From CAVUAA01 sp963739345 (GTDB taxonomy: Bacteria > Chlamydiota > Chlamydiia > Chlamydiales > JAFEGQ01), in NCBI GenBank assembly GCA_963739345.1, contig CAVUAA010000002.1, positions 124,001 through 188,000 on the forward strand: a stretch of 64,000 bases of DNA. The letters are read 5' to 3'. A program made the translations under genes and the position numbers. Every line of letters starts with the position of its first letter. The stretch's first letter is position 1. The notes below the pieces were generated by a model. The model was given only the letters and a program-made list of their open reading frames with translations. It was not told the DNA's origin and did not search any database. This document shows, in pieces, positions 1-8,655 of the stretch.

Positions 1-142
1 CCGTCCGATAGAGGGCATTCACCCCCTCCGCATGGCCCGCCGCCGCCGGCCATCCCCGCTCCGCCGCCCACCGCCTGTTCCCATCCATGATGATCGAAAG
101 GTGGGCTGGCACCGTAGAAATTTCATTTAGCATTTGGGTCAT
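1..142 (-). CDS. uppS: Undecaprenyl diphosphate synthase, 5' end only (partial)
   Basis: The reverse strand reads in frame from an ATG at 142 to the window edge (47 codons). It contains HLSIIMDGNRRWA followed by AAGHAEGV, the N-terminal signature of cis-prenyltransferases. The Asp of MDGN is the Mg2+/diphosphate-binding catalytic Asp. The family condenses isopentenyl diphosphate onto farnesyl diphosphate to make the C55 lipid carrier of peptidoglycan. A second in-frame ATG at 133 is an equally good start, and neither has a clear ribosome binding site. It is divergent from secDF, and uppS lies close to secDF in Chlamydia trachomatis as well. The rest of the gene lies outside the window. Confidence 0.85.
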   Translation of the reverse strand, partial: MTQMLNEISTVPAHLSIIMDGNRRWAAERGWPAAAGHAEGVNALYRT

Positions 143-245
143 CGCGTTAGGATAGCCCATTCACACCATATTAGGCGACAAAGTCTGGACAGTTTGGACA
201 CAGATTGCTACTCTGACCACTTTACATGTGAAACATGAGGATTCG

Positions 246-3200
246 ATGGAAAAACGGAAACGGTGGCACCTGTGGCTGATTGTCGCAGTGCTTACACTCA
301 CGGCCTACAACATCCTACCCACAATTTTCTTCTATGCGAAGCCGCTTGACCGGCCCGTAGGAGCACAGATCGCTGAAAAAGTTGCTGTGCAAACATCCGA
401 TCGGGTCAACGCCCTTGAAGGGGATGCTGTCAGCTGGGTTGGAACCTACGCCAGCAATTTAGGTTTGAAACCTGAGTCTGTGGTGCTGGTCAAAGAGAGC
501 CCTGACCTAATCGCCGTCACCCTTCCCTCTGCTGCCGACGCCGCCAAGTTTAGAAAATACTTGCCGCGAGCAGGCGCCCTCATTCCATTTGCCCCCTCGC
601 AACTCTCGCTTGGCGCGGCAACTCCCGATCAGCCAGCCAACGTGGTGGTTGTCGAAAGACATCTAGCGGCACAGCTCGCTCCGAGCGCCTTCACCTTCTC
701 AGAAAAATTTGATTCCGACGGGAAACCAACAGAGCTCTACACAACGATTGTCTCCGACCGGATGGTCGAATTGGGAACCACCGTTGGGGGCGAGAGTCCT
801 GCTGCCAGAGCCCTCCGCTACTCCCCTTCGGGCGATGCCATTTTGGTGTTGGCAGGACAAATTGTTGAATTTGAAAAAGTATTTGGCTTGCAGAGCCCGA
901 TCACCAAGCGGTTCTACGGTAGCTTCACACAGAGTACGGGAACGGAGCTAGTCTCCACTCTCATGCGGGGGCTCGACTCGGTGAGCACCCAGCTAGAGAC
1001 CGAGATCGCCAAGGCTGGTGATGTGGACGCAGAAGGAGCGTCATGGACGCAGAATGTCCGTGCCCTCAAGCGGCAGAAAGAGATCGTCGACCAAGCCAAT
1101 AAAATTGTAGTGGCCAACACCGCCATGTTTGAGGCGGGCGAGAAGCCACTAACAGCCGCACAGATCAACGCAAGCGGCAACAACGTGGCACTCGGTTCTC
1201 GGAACCCCTTCTTCGCAAGCATCTCTCTCGACTGGGATCAGGAGAAGATGGTGTTGGAACCGCACGCCGATCTGAAGGCAATTCAGGCAGCACGACTAGA
1301 GGGAGAGAGTGGCGCCTACAAGGCGGAGAAGCTCGATCAGATGCTCGTCAACGAGGTGGCCGACCTTGGTCGTGCAACCGACGAGAAGATCCGCCCTGAA
1401 GCGAACGGCTTTGCCGTCGCTCTCAATGAGTTGACCGGGAGCGAGAGCTTCACCGTCCTCAACCTCTCCACCATCGCCGCGCAGCGACTGAGCGACGTCG
1501 AGCGGCGGATTGATACCACTTGGCAGCCAACCAGCGCCGACCTCTCGCGGGTCAATTTTCCCGTCTGGGATGCTAAAACCTATTCGAAACTTCCGGCCGA
1601 CCAGCAGCAGCTGGGACTTGTCGCTTACGCGCCTGTTGAAGGGGGCGAGGAGATCCTTCCTGGCGCCCGGATGAGCTCACTCTACGTGATCGCCCGCGGC
1701 TTAGGCCCCATTGTTGAAAAAGGGCAGAGTGGAGACCAGACCGATTTGATGGTCGACATTCAGGCGCTTGGCGACCTCCTCAAACAGGAAGGCTTCCTCT
1801 CTCGAGCGGTGGGGAACGACCTCATCTTTGAACTCGATGGCTACTACGACAACGTGCTAGCCGCCACACGCGAAAAGTTCACCGTCCACGGAACGAAGCG
1901 GTTCGCCGTCCTCGAGTACACCAATGAGAAGCAGCGACTGCTCACATTGAATGCGATCGAAACAGCGCAGCACGAAGACCTCGTCAAGTGGCGCGATGAG
2001 TACAATACCGCCAAGATCAGCACCGGGTTCAACGCTAAATATGATGTTCCGGCGCCCACCAAGAGCGTCCTGTGGAGCAATCTCGCGCTGAGCGCCAAAA
2101 AGTACTTCCGCGGTGACAACCGAAAGGTCCTCAATTGGGGACTCGATTTGTCGGGCGGAAAGAGCATCACGATTGGGCTCGTTGACCAGCGCAACCGCCC
2201 AGTGACCAATCCAGACGATCTCCGACAGGGAATCAACGAGCTGACCGCCCGCGTCAACAAGATGGGCGTGTCGGAAGTGGAAGTGCGTCAGGAAGGGAAC
2301 CACATCGTCCTCAACTTCCCCGGTGCTCAGGGGCTGTCAGCCAGTGAGCTGGTCAAGGCCTCAACCATGACCTTCCACATTGTCAACGAGCAGTTTGGCA
2401 CCAATAATCCTGCACTAGCGGGATCAGTAAATCGCTTCTTGCAAGAGGTGTGGAACGAAGCGGTCGTCACCGGCAAAAAGAACTCAGACCAGATCAACGA
2501 GATCGCCTTCCAGCAGCTCGGCGGTGCCGGCGCAGAAGAGGGTGGGCTCCCCCGCGCACGGAGCGAGTCTGCGCAGACGTTGTGGGATGCAGGACTCCGT
2601 TTGGCCGATCCGCAAAACTCAGAGATCTCCAGCGCCTTTAACGACGAGCTCTCCGCCATCGCCATGTGGCGGGGTGATAGCTACGCCGACTGGGCGGGAA
2701 GCCCCAACCCACTCATGATCGTCTTTGCCAACTACGCCCTCGAGGGATCTAACCTCGAAAACGTCCACGGCGAATACGACCCATCGAAGGGAAATGCCAT
2801 CGTCTTTGGCATCACCGGGTCGGCTGTGACCGCCGACAACTTCACCATCAACCCCCGCACCGAACTCTACAACTGGACCTCCCAGTTCGCACAGACAGAG
2901 ATCGCCGGCACGCCGCGCGACACCTACTCTCGTGGAAACGGGTGGCGGATGGCTGCCATTCTCAACGGGCAGGTGATTAGCGCACCGACCCTCAACCAGG
3001 CGCTCCGGAGCAACGCACACGTCTCCGGTCACTTCTCGCAGCGAGAAGTGACCCAAATGGTCGCCGACCTGAAGGCCGGGTCGCTCACCTTCACTCCGAA
3101 GATTTTGTCGGAGAAAAACGTCAGCCCCGATTTGGGAAAAACTGAGCGGACTCAAGGGATCGTTGCTGGTATCGTCGGCCTCGCCCTCGTGATTGGCGGC

Positions 3201-4682
3201 ATGGCGTGGTACTACCGCTTCGCCGGCATCATTGCGGGCGCCGCCGTCGTCGTCAACCTCCTCATCATTTGGGGGGTGTTGCAGAACTTAGACGCTGCGT
3301 TGACCCTTCCAGGAATTGCCGGAATCATCTTAACCGTCGGGATGGCGGTCGATGCCAACGTGCTGGTCTTTGAGAGGATCCGTGAGGAGTTTGCCGTCTC
3401 GAAACGGCTCGCCTCCGCCGTTCACGCCGGCTACAAGAAGGCGTTCGCCGCCATCATCGACTCCAACATCACTACCATCTTGGCCGCCTTCATCTTGATG
3501 CACTTCGATGCAGGTCCTATCAAGGCGTTTGCCGTCACGATCATCATCGGAATCATCTCCTCGATGTTCACCGCCCTCTTCATGACCCGCTTCTTCTTCG
3601 CCGGATGGGTGCAAAACCCCAAGCACACCGAGCTGAAGATGACCAATCTCTTTCACAAGACCAACTTCGACTTCCTTGGGAAGGCGAAAATGGCGATGGG
3701 AGCGGCCCTTCTAGTGATCGTCGTCGGTTGCGGTCTCCTGTGGGTGCAGCGCAACACTATGTTCGGCATGGACTTCACCGGCGGCTACGCCCTAAACGTC
3801 ACACTCGAGGAAGAGGGGGGACTGAACTACCGCACCGAGGCGATGGAGGCACTCACCAGTGCCGGCGCGCCAGCGGGCGACGTTCTCATCCGCCAGCTCA
3901 ACAAGCCCAACCAGCTCCGTATTCAGCTGGGACGGGGGCTCGAGCAGCCAGGAAGACCCTTCTTTGCCCTACCGCAAGAGAGTGACAGCGATGCAGCGGT
4001 CTATCCATTCGAAGCCAACCCCCGGATTATGTGGGTGGTCAATGTGCTGGCTAAGGCAGGACTCGAGGTGAGCCCTGAACAGCTGCCAACCCTGCAAAAC
4101 CAGTGGAATATCATCAGTGGACAGTTCTCAGATACCATGCGCAATCAGGCCCTCTGGGGACTCGGATTGGCCTTGCTCTGTATCCTCGTCTACATTACGG
4201 TTAGATTCGAATTTAAATATGCAATCAGTGCGATTGTTGCCCTAGCTCACGACGTCCTGATCACAGTGGGCATGATGGCGATTCTGCATAAGCTAGGAGT
4301 TGGCCTGCAGATCGACCTTCAGGTAGTAGGCGCACTGATGACCATTGTTGGATATTCGTTGAATGATACAATTGTCATCTTCGACCGCGTTCGCGAAGAC
4401 AGCCGAGTCTTGCGCAAGCTCAGCTTTAGAGAGATGGTGAATTCTGCCCTCAATAGCACGCTAAACAGAACGCTCATCACCTCAGGGACCACCCTGCTTG
4501 TGTTGATCGCTCTTGTGCTATTTGGCGGCTCCGCCATCTTCGACTTTGCGCTTGTGATGACCATGGGTGTCGTCTTCGGAACCTTCTCTTCTCTCTTCAT
4601 CGCCTCCCCTGTTCTTCTCTACTTCCACAGACGGGAACTGGCACGTGAAGAGCAGATTGCCGGTACGCCTAAAAACGCTTAA
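246..4682 (+). CDS. secDF: SecDF fusion, Sec translocase accessory membrane protein
   Basis: A single 1479-residue protein fuses SecD and SecF, the proton-driven factors that help pull secreted proteins through SecYEG. Residues about 8-28 form the first membrane segment, followed by an unusually large periplasmic region. The SecD hallmark LNWGLDLSGG is near residue 630, and the SecD membrane block with VDANVLVFERIRE is near 1036. SecF begins near 1141, with GMDFTGGYAL near 1175 and NDTIVIFDRVRED near 1373. Chlamydia also carries a fused SecDF. The frame opens at a GTG at 228, but I prefer the ATG at 246, which has GAGGA four bases upstream. The gene is followed closely by recJ. Confidence 0.95.
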   Translation: MEKRKRWHLWLIVAVLTLTAYNILPTIFFYAKPLDRPVGAQIAEKVAVQTSDRVNALEGDAVSWVGTYASNLGLKPESVVLVKESPDLIAVTLPSAADAAKFRKYLPRAGALIPFAPSQLSLGAATPDQPANVVVVERHLAAQLAPSAFTFSEKFDSDGKPTELYTTIVSDRMVELGTTVGGESPAARALRYSPSGDAILVLAGQIVEFEKVFGLQSPITKRFYGSFTQSTGTELVSTLMRGLDSVSTQLETEIAKAGDVDAEGASWTQNVRALKRQKEIVDQANKIVVANTAMFEAGEKPLTAAQINASGNNVALGSRNPFFASISLDWDQEKMVLEPHADLKAIQAARLEGESGAYKAEKLDQMLVNEVADLGRATDEKIRPEANGFAVALNELTGSESFTVLNLSTIAAQRLSDVERRIDTTWQPTSADLSRVNFPVWDAKTYSKLPADQQQLGLVAYAPVEGGEEILPGARMSSLYVIARGLGPIVEKGQSGDQTDLMVDIQALGDLLKQEGFLSRAVGNDLIFELDGYYDNVLAATREKFTVHGTKRFAVLEYTNEKQRLLTLNAIETAQHEDLVKWRDEYNTAKISTGFNAKYDVPAPTKSVLWSNLALSAKKYFRGDNRKVLNWGLDLSGGKSITIGLVDQRNRPVTNPDDLRQGINELTARVNKMGVSEVEVRQEGNHIVLNFPGAQGLSASELVKASTMTFHIVNEQFGTNNPALAGSVNRFLQEVWNEAVVTGKKNSDQINEIAFQQLGGAGAEEGGLPRARSESAQTLWDAGLRLADPQNSEISSAFNDELSAIAMWRGDSYADWAGSPNPLMIVFANYALEGSNLENVHGEYDPSKGNAIVFGITGSAVTADNFTINPRTELYNWTSQFAQTEIAGTPRDTYSRGNGWRMAAILNGQVISAPTLNQALRSNAHVSGHFSQREVTQMVADLKAGSLTFTPKILSEKNVSPDLGKTERTQGIVAGIVGLALVIGGMAWYYRFAGIIAGAAVVVNLLIIWGVLQNLDAALTLPGIAGIILTVGMAVDANVLVFERIREEFAVSKRLASAVHAGYKKAFAAIIDSNITTILAAFILMHFDAGPIKAFAVTIIIGIISSMFTALFMTRFFFAGWVQNPKHTELKMTNLFHKTNFDFLGKAKMAMGAALLVIVVGCGLLWVQRNTMFGMDFTGGYALNVTLEEEGGLNYRTEAMEALTSAGAPAGDVLIRQLNKPNQLRIQLGRGLEQPGRPFFALPQESDSDAAVYPFEANPRIMWVVNVLAKAGLEVSPEQLPTLQNQWNIISGQFSDTMRNQALWGLGLALLCILVYITVRFEFKYAISAIVALAHDVLITVGMMAILHKLGVGLQIDLQVVGALMTIVGYSLNDTIVIFDRVREDSRVLRKLSFREMVNSALNSTLNRTLITSGTTLLVLIALVLFGGSAIFDFALVMTMGVVFGTFSSLFIASPVLLYFHRRELAREEQIAGTPKNA

Positions 4683-4733
4683 CCGGCTCAACAGTGGTTC
4701 GCCCGGGCATGGGCGCGCGAGGAGAGACAAGGA

Positions 4734-6473
4734 ATGGTCGCAAAGGAAAAAGGGAGCGAGCCGATGTGGGTCTATCCGACGATAGATCCCACCTGGCACA
4801 AGCAAATCGTCTCAGAGCTCACCGTCCACCCAGTGGTCGCTCAGATCCTTGTCTCCCGCGGTTTCAAAAGCTTTGACGACATTCAGTCCGCCCTCTACTC
4901 CAAACTCCCCAACCTCCTCGACCCCTACACCCTCCTCGACATGGAGAAGGCGGTCGCTCGCGTCGTTGAGGCGCTTGAGAAGAAAGAGACCATCCTCATC
5001 TACGGCGACAACGACGTCGACGGGATGACCGGCACCGCCCTCCTCACCGAATTTCTCCGCGACCTGGGCGGCGAAGTACGCTTTCACGTCCCCAACCGAA
5101 ATGAGATTGTCGGCCAGACCCTCCTCAGCGAAGCGCTCAACCGAGCCCAAGAACACAAAGCCTCCCTGCTGATCACCGTCGATTGCGGCATCACCGCCGC
5201 CAAAGAGATCAAAGACATGGTCGACGCCGGCATCGATGTCATCATCACCGACCACCACGAGCCTACCGCCAAAATACCCCTCTGCATCGCCACCCTCAAC
5301 CCCAAAGTGGTCGGCAGCACCTATCTCAACCGGGACATCACAGGCGTCGGCGTCGCCTTCAAGCTGGCCCACGCCCTCACCACCCACCTCATCAAGACCA
5401 AAAAAATTGGCCGCAAGACGATCGACCTACAGAGCTACCTCGACCTTGTCGCACTGGGAACAATTGCTGATATGGGCGCCATCAAAGATGAAAACCGCAT
5501 CCTCATCAGCTACGGCCTCCGCCGCCTCCGCCGCACCCCCCGGGTCGGCCTCAAAAAACTAGCCGAAGTCTCTAACGTCTCCGTCCGCGACATCCGCGCC
5601 TCAGAAGTGGCCTCCAAGCTTGCCCCCAAGCTCAATAGCCTCGGCCGCATTGCCGAGCCGCGCGACGGCGTCGCTCTCCTCCTCGTCAAGGACACCGAGA
5701 CCGCTGAGCAGATGGCCCATGAGCTCGACCTCAACAACATCGAACGGCAAAAGATTGAACACCTTGTCGCAGAAGATGTCGAAAACCGACTAGAAACGCA
5801 GCCCGAAATTCTCAAAGACAAAGCAATCGTCCTCGCCTCCGAAGATTGGCATCCCGGTGTCATCGCCATCGTCACCACCCGCCTCTCCAAGCGGTTCAAC
5901 CGGCCCACCCTCATCATCGCCATCGAAAACGGCGTTGGCAAAGGGTCCATGCGCACCATCCCCGAGTTCCCCCTCCTCGGCGTCCTCAAAGAGAACGCCG
6001 ACCTCCTCCTCAACTTTGGCGGCCACGACTATGCTGCCGGCCTCACCATCAAGCAAGAGAACATCCCCGAATTCAAAAGGCGCTTCATCGCCAACGCCAA
6101 CAGCCGCCTCCAGGACAACGACATCGTCTCCAAGCTCATCATCGATGCGCGCGTCAACTTCGAAGAGCTCACCTTTGACCTAATGGAGTCTCTCAACCTT
6201 CTCGAGCCCCACGGCAATGAGAACCCCGCCCCCATCCTCTACTGCGACGTCGACCAAATCCGCCCTCCTCGCATCGTCGGCGGCAACCACCTCAAGTTCT
6301 ACCTCACCCAGCACGACCGCCACTTAGAGGGCATCGCTTTCGGCATGGCCGCCCGCCGCCCCCAGCTCACCGGCAGAAACGTCAAACTCCGCCTCGCCTT
6401 CACACCGCAAATCAATACTTTTCAGAATAAACACTCTATCCAGCTACTCATCCGCGACTTCAAGGTCCTCTGA
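4734..6473 (+). CDS. recJ: Single-strand-specific DNA exonuclease RecJ
   Basis: This 579-residue protein of the DHH phosphoesterase family digests single-stranded DNA 5' to 3' in recombination and repair. The metal-binding motif DNDVDGMTG is at about residues 91-99 and the family DHH triplet (TDHHEP) near 172-174. The DHHA1 region carries WHPGVIAIV near 373 and GGHDYAAGL near 429. Its length is normal for RecJ. Two starts are possible: ATG 4734, with GGAGAG seven bases upstream, or ATG 4764 (Met11), with GGGAG seven bases upstream. It lies 51 bases after secDF on the same strand, the order also found in Chlamydia. Confidence 0.95.
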   Translation: MVAKEKGSEPMWVYPTIDPTWHKQIVSELTVHPVVAQILVSRGFKSFDDIQSALYSKLPNLLDPYTLLDMEKAVARVVEALEKKETILIYGDNDVDGMTGTALLTEFLRDLGGEVRFHVPNRNEIVGQTLLSEALNRAQEHKASLLITVDCGITAAKEIKDMVDAGIDVIITDHHEPTAKIPLCIATLNPKVVGSTYLNRDITGVGVAFKLAHALTTHLIKTKKIGRKTIDLQSYLDLVALGTIADMGAIKDENRILISYGLRRLRRTPRVGLKKLAEVSNVSVRDIRASEVASKLAPKLNSLGRIAEPRDGVALLLVKDTETAEQMAHELDLNNIERQKIEHLVAEDVENRLETQPEILKDKAIVLASEDWHPGVIAIVTTRLSKRFNRPTLIIAIENGVGKGSMRTIPEFPLLGVLKENADLLLNFGGHDYAAGLTIKQENIPEFKRRFIANANSRLQDNDIVSKLIIDARVNFEELTFDLMESLNLLEPHGNENPAPILYCDVDQIRPPRIVGGNHLKFYLTQHDRHLEGIAFGMAARRPQLTGRNVKLRLAFTPQINTFQNKHSIQLLIRDFKVL

Positions 6474-6627
6474 CGCCCGGCTAAGCTTGTGCGGCTATCG
6501 GCAGTCGAGACGATTCAATGCATAGGCACCCGCTACCTCCCCCTCCCTATGACGCCTGCTTTTGGCGATCCAATGGCGTCAACTTAAGGGATTGGTAGCT
6601 GATGCCATTGGGTAGCAATCTAGGTCA

Positions 6628-7770
6628 ATGCTTCTTGGTTTGATTGGCATTCCGACAACAAATGTAGACGAAAAGGGGAGAACCATCAACACTCTTCCCA
6701 TGCAAGGGACAGTGAAAACAATTGCTTTTGGTGGTGACGGCATTGTTCGCACCGACGACGGTCTAGTCGTCTTCATCCCCTTCACCGCCCCTGGCGACAC
6801 TATTGAATTTGAAGTTATCTCTACCCACAAGAAGTTTGCCCGCGGTAAACTCATTCGAGTGATCACCCCCTCATCCGACCGAACCGAACCCCGTTGTCCC
6901 TACTTTGGCACCTGCGGCGGCTGCCAACTCCAACACCTCACTTATCCCGCACAGCTGCGCGCCAAGCAGGCATTTGTTCAAGACGCCCTCTCCCGTATCG
7001 CCGGCATCGACATCGAAGTGCCCATCGAGCCAGGCGAGCCCGCCTACGCCTACCGCCGCCGCGTCCGCCTCCACATCTCAGATGGCAAGCCCCACTTCTA
7101 CGCCACTGACAACAGAACCCTCGTCCCCATTACCCACTGCCCCATCTATTCTAACGATCCGCTTCCAGACTTCTCCGACTCTCCGGACGGCCCACTCACC
7201 CTCCTCAAAGAAGAGAAGCTCACCATCTGCGGCCATCCCTTCACTGCCAGCCCCAAAAGCTTCGTCCAGGCCCACCCCCAAGCGAGCGAGAAACTCTACC
7301 AAGCCCTCATCTCCCAAGCACAAGGCACGCGGGCCCTTGATCTCTACTGCGGCATTGGCGTCACCTCCCGCCTCCTTACAGAAAAGGGACTCACCGTCAC
7401 CGGCATCGATTCCAACCGGACCGCCATTAAACTTGCTCGCCAAAATGTTTCCGGTGCTACCTTCCGTGCCGCTGATGCTGCCGCCCACCTTGACCGCCTC
7501 CTTCCCAGGGTCGATCTTGTCATCGTCAACCCTCCTCGCACTGGCCTCGGCCCTGACGTCATCGCCGCCCTCAACCGCCACCCCGTCCCCTGCCTCCTCT
7601 ACATCTCTTGCATGCCCTCTACCCTCGCCCGCGACCTAAAATCCCTCAACTACTCCCTCACCTCCGCTCACGCCTTCGACCTCTTCCCCCAGACCACCCA
7701 CGTCGAAACCCTCGCCAAATTGTCACATTTTGGGACAGTCCCAGAATGTGACAATTTGACAAAAAAATAA
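6628..7770 (+). CDS. rlmD: 23S rRNA/tRNA uracil-5 methyltransferase, RlmD/TrmA family
   Basis: This S-adenosylmethionine-dependent enzyme methylates C5 of a uracil in RNA. Its features are a TRAM-like N-terminus, a four-Cys iron-sulfur-type cluster (CPYFGTCGGC, residues about 90-99), the SAM-binding motif ALDLYCGIGV near 236, NPPRTGLG near 301 and the catalytic Cys328 in YISCMP. The family is certain, but the exact target base cannot be read from sequence. The start is uncertain: ATG 6628 has no strong ribosome binding site, and ATG 6703 is an alternative. The last 14-15 codons after VETLAK are supplied by a 43-nt palindrome, so the C-terminus is extended beyond the usual family end. A strong bidirectional terminator follows. 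Confidence 0.85.
   Translation: MLLGLIGIPTTNVDEKGRTINTLPMQGTVKTIAFGGDGIVRTDDGLVVFIPFTAPGDTIEFEVISTHKKFARGKLIRVITPSSDRTEPRCPYFGTCGGCQLQHLTYPAQLRAKQAFVQDALSRIAGIDIEVPIEPGEPAYAYRRRVRLHISDGKPHFYATDNRTLVPITHCPIYSNDPLPDFSDSPDGPLTLLKEEKLTICGHPFTASPKSFVQAHPQASEKLYQALISQAQGTRALDLYCGIGVTSRLLTEKGLTVTGIDSNRTAIKLARQNVSGATFRAADAAAHLDRLLPRVDLVIVNPPRTGLGPDVIAALNRHPVPCLLYISCMPSTLARDLKSLNYSLTSAHAFDLFPQTTHVETLAKLSHFGTVPECDNLTKK
7716..7758. repeat. 43-nt palindrome, copy A (inside the 3' end of rlmD)
   Basis: Left arm 7716-7736, central A at 7737, right arm 7738-7758. The arms are 21 nt and complementary except for one T-G position. The core is GGGAC-A-GTCCC and the outer ends are CAAATTGTCAC/GTGACAATTTG. It is read through as coding sequence by rlmD. 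It is closely related to copy C (50336-50378) and shares its layout with copies B, D and E. Confidence 0.9.
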
Positions 7771-7797
7771 GCCGGGAGGCGAACCTCCCGGCTTTTT
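7761..7797. terminator. Bidirectional Rho-independent terminator
   Basis: The perfect 9-bp stem GCCGGGAGG/CCTCCCGGC (7771-7779 with 7784-7792) has a CGAA loop. It is followed by TTTTT (7793-7797) and preceded by a run of seven A (7761-7767), so it can work on both strands. It sits between the convergent rlmD and euo genes. Confidence 0.92.
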
Positions 7798-7818
7798 CGA
7801 ACAGTGCTGTACTAAAGC

Positions 7819-8292
7819 TTAACTAGCTTCTTGAGCAGGCGCCTCGCGCTTCTCAAGATAGTTTTGCTTGTAAGACATCACATTATCAATGTGAAGGACC
7901 CAAGCAGCCCCCTTGCGAATGGCCTTCAGATGACCCACACGCGTCGCGTAATAGATCTTCTGCTCAGGAACTCCCAGCATCTGCGCTACCTGCTTAACAG
8001 AGTAGTAACCTTGCTGGTTGTCAAAGAGAAGCTCGCCATCAAACATCGACTTAGCACGCGAGTACTTATTACGACGGTACTCGTCGAGATCCTCAAGATC
8101 GATGAACCAACGCGTGGTCTCCTTACGAGCCTTAAGCTTCTTCTGCTTAATGGCTACGTAGATCGCCTGACGGGTCACGTTATTAATCCGAGCTGCCTCT
8201 GTAATCGAGACAAGCTTCTTATCCTCTGCGACTTCACCGGCCCCATCCTGGGGCTGGAAGTGGGGCCGCTCCTTCAAATTATGCTCTTGCAT
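7819..8292 (-). CDS. euo: EUO-type DNA-binding regulator of the developmental cycle
   Basis: This 157-residue protein matches chlamydial EUO closely over its length. The segment ITEAARINNVTRQAIYVAIK is followed by KQKKLKA and, further on, by YRRNKYSRAKSMFDGELLFDN, and a second helix-turn-helix-like half contains YYSVKQVAQMLGVP. In Chlamydia, EUO is made early and represses late genes by binding their promoters. I place the start at ATG 8292, because a GGAGG lies about nine bases upstream. The frame continues upstream to a GTG at 8361 without a ribosome binding site. The gene is convergent with rlmD, shares its terminator, and is divergent from tsp. Confidence 0.92.
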   Translation of the reverse strand: MQEHNLKERPHFQPQDGAGEVAEDKKLVSITEAARINNVTRQAIYVAIKQKKLKARKETTRWFIDLEDLDEYRRNKYSRAKSMFDGELLFDNQQGYYSVKQVAQMLGVPEQKIYYATRVGHLKAIRKGAAWVLHIDNVMSYKQNYLEKREAPAQEAS

Positions 8293-8655
8293 TTTCACAA
8301 CCTCCGTGTGTTTTCGTTCAACTTTTTCTAACTCTTCACCCCTCAGGAACCTACGCCTCACTTTCCCTTCTCAGCTCCAGGAGATCTTTGTTCGCTTAAG
8401 AGATAAATATAATGCCATAGTTAAGAAATGAGGTCAATGCTTTCGACTCGAAAACCTTCAAATTCTTGACGCCATCAGGCAGCAAAAGGCGCACGAACAG
8501 CATAAGCCTTTGTTTATCAAGTAGATGTAAATAAATGGAATTTGAGATCCTTAAAAAAAAATCATCAGACTTGCCAAATGGTGGGGCATATGCCAGTTTG
8601 AGGTGTGGAGAGGTGGCTTCTGGCTAGGCTCCCGTAAACACAAGGATGTGTACTC
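8293..8655. other. AT-rich divergent promoter region between euo and tsp
   Basis: This 363-base stretch has no gene that I can support. It is visibly more AT-rich than its surroundings. It holds a candidate euo promoter (8409-8437) and the tsp leader, with AAGGATG about eight bases before the tsp ATG. I saw no hairpin or riboswitch. Confidence 0.7.
8409..8437 (-). promoter_or_regulatory. Candidate sigma-66-type promoter of euo
   Basis: On the reverse strand TTGACC (8432-8437) is separated by 17 bases from CATTAT (8409-8414), in an AT-rich setting about 115 bases before the euo start. The -35 box matches the consensus at five of six positions and the -10 box at four of six. A housekeeping-type promoter fits the early expression known for euo. 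This is based on sequence only. Confidence 0.45.

Noticed and set aside
1857..3155. Several long reverse-strand open frames opposite secDF
   Set aside because: They mirror the codon structure of a certain gene, have no ribosome binding sites and resemble no protein; GC-rich DNA gives many such shadows.
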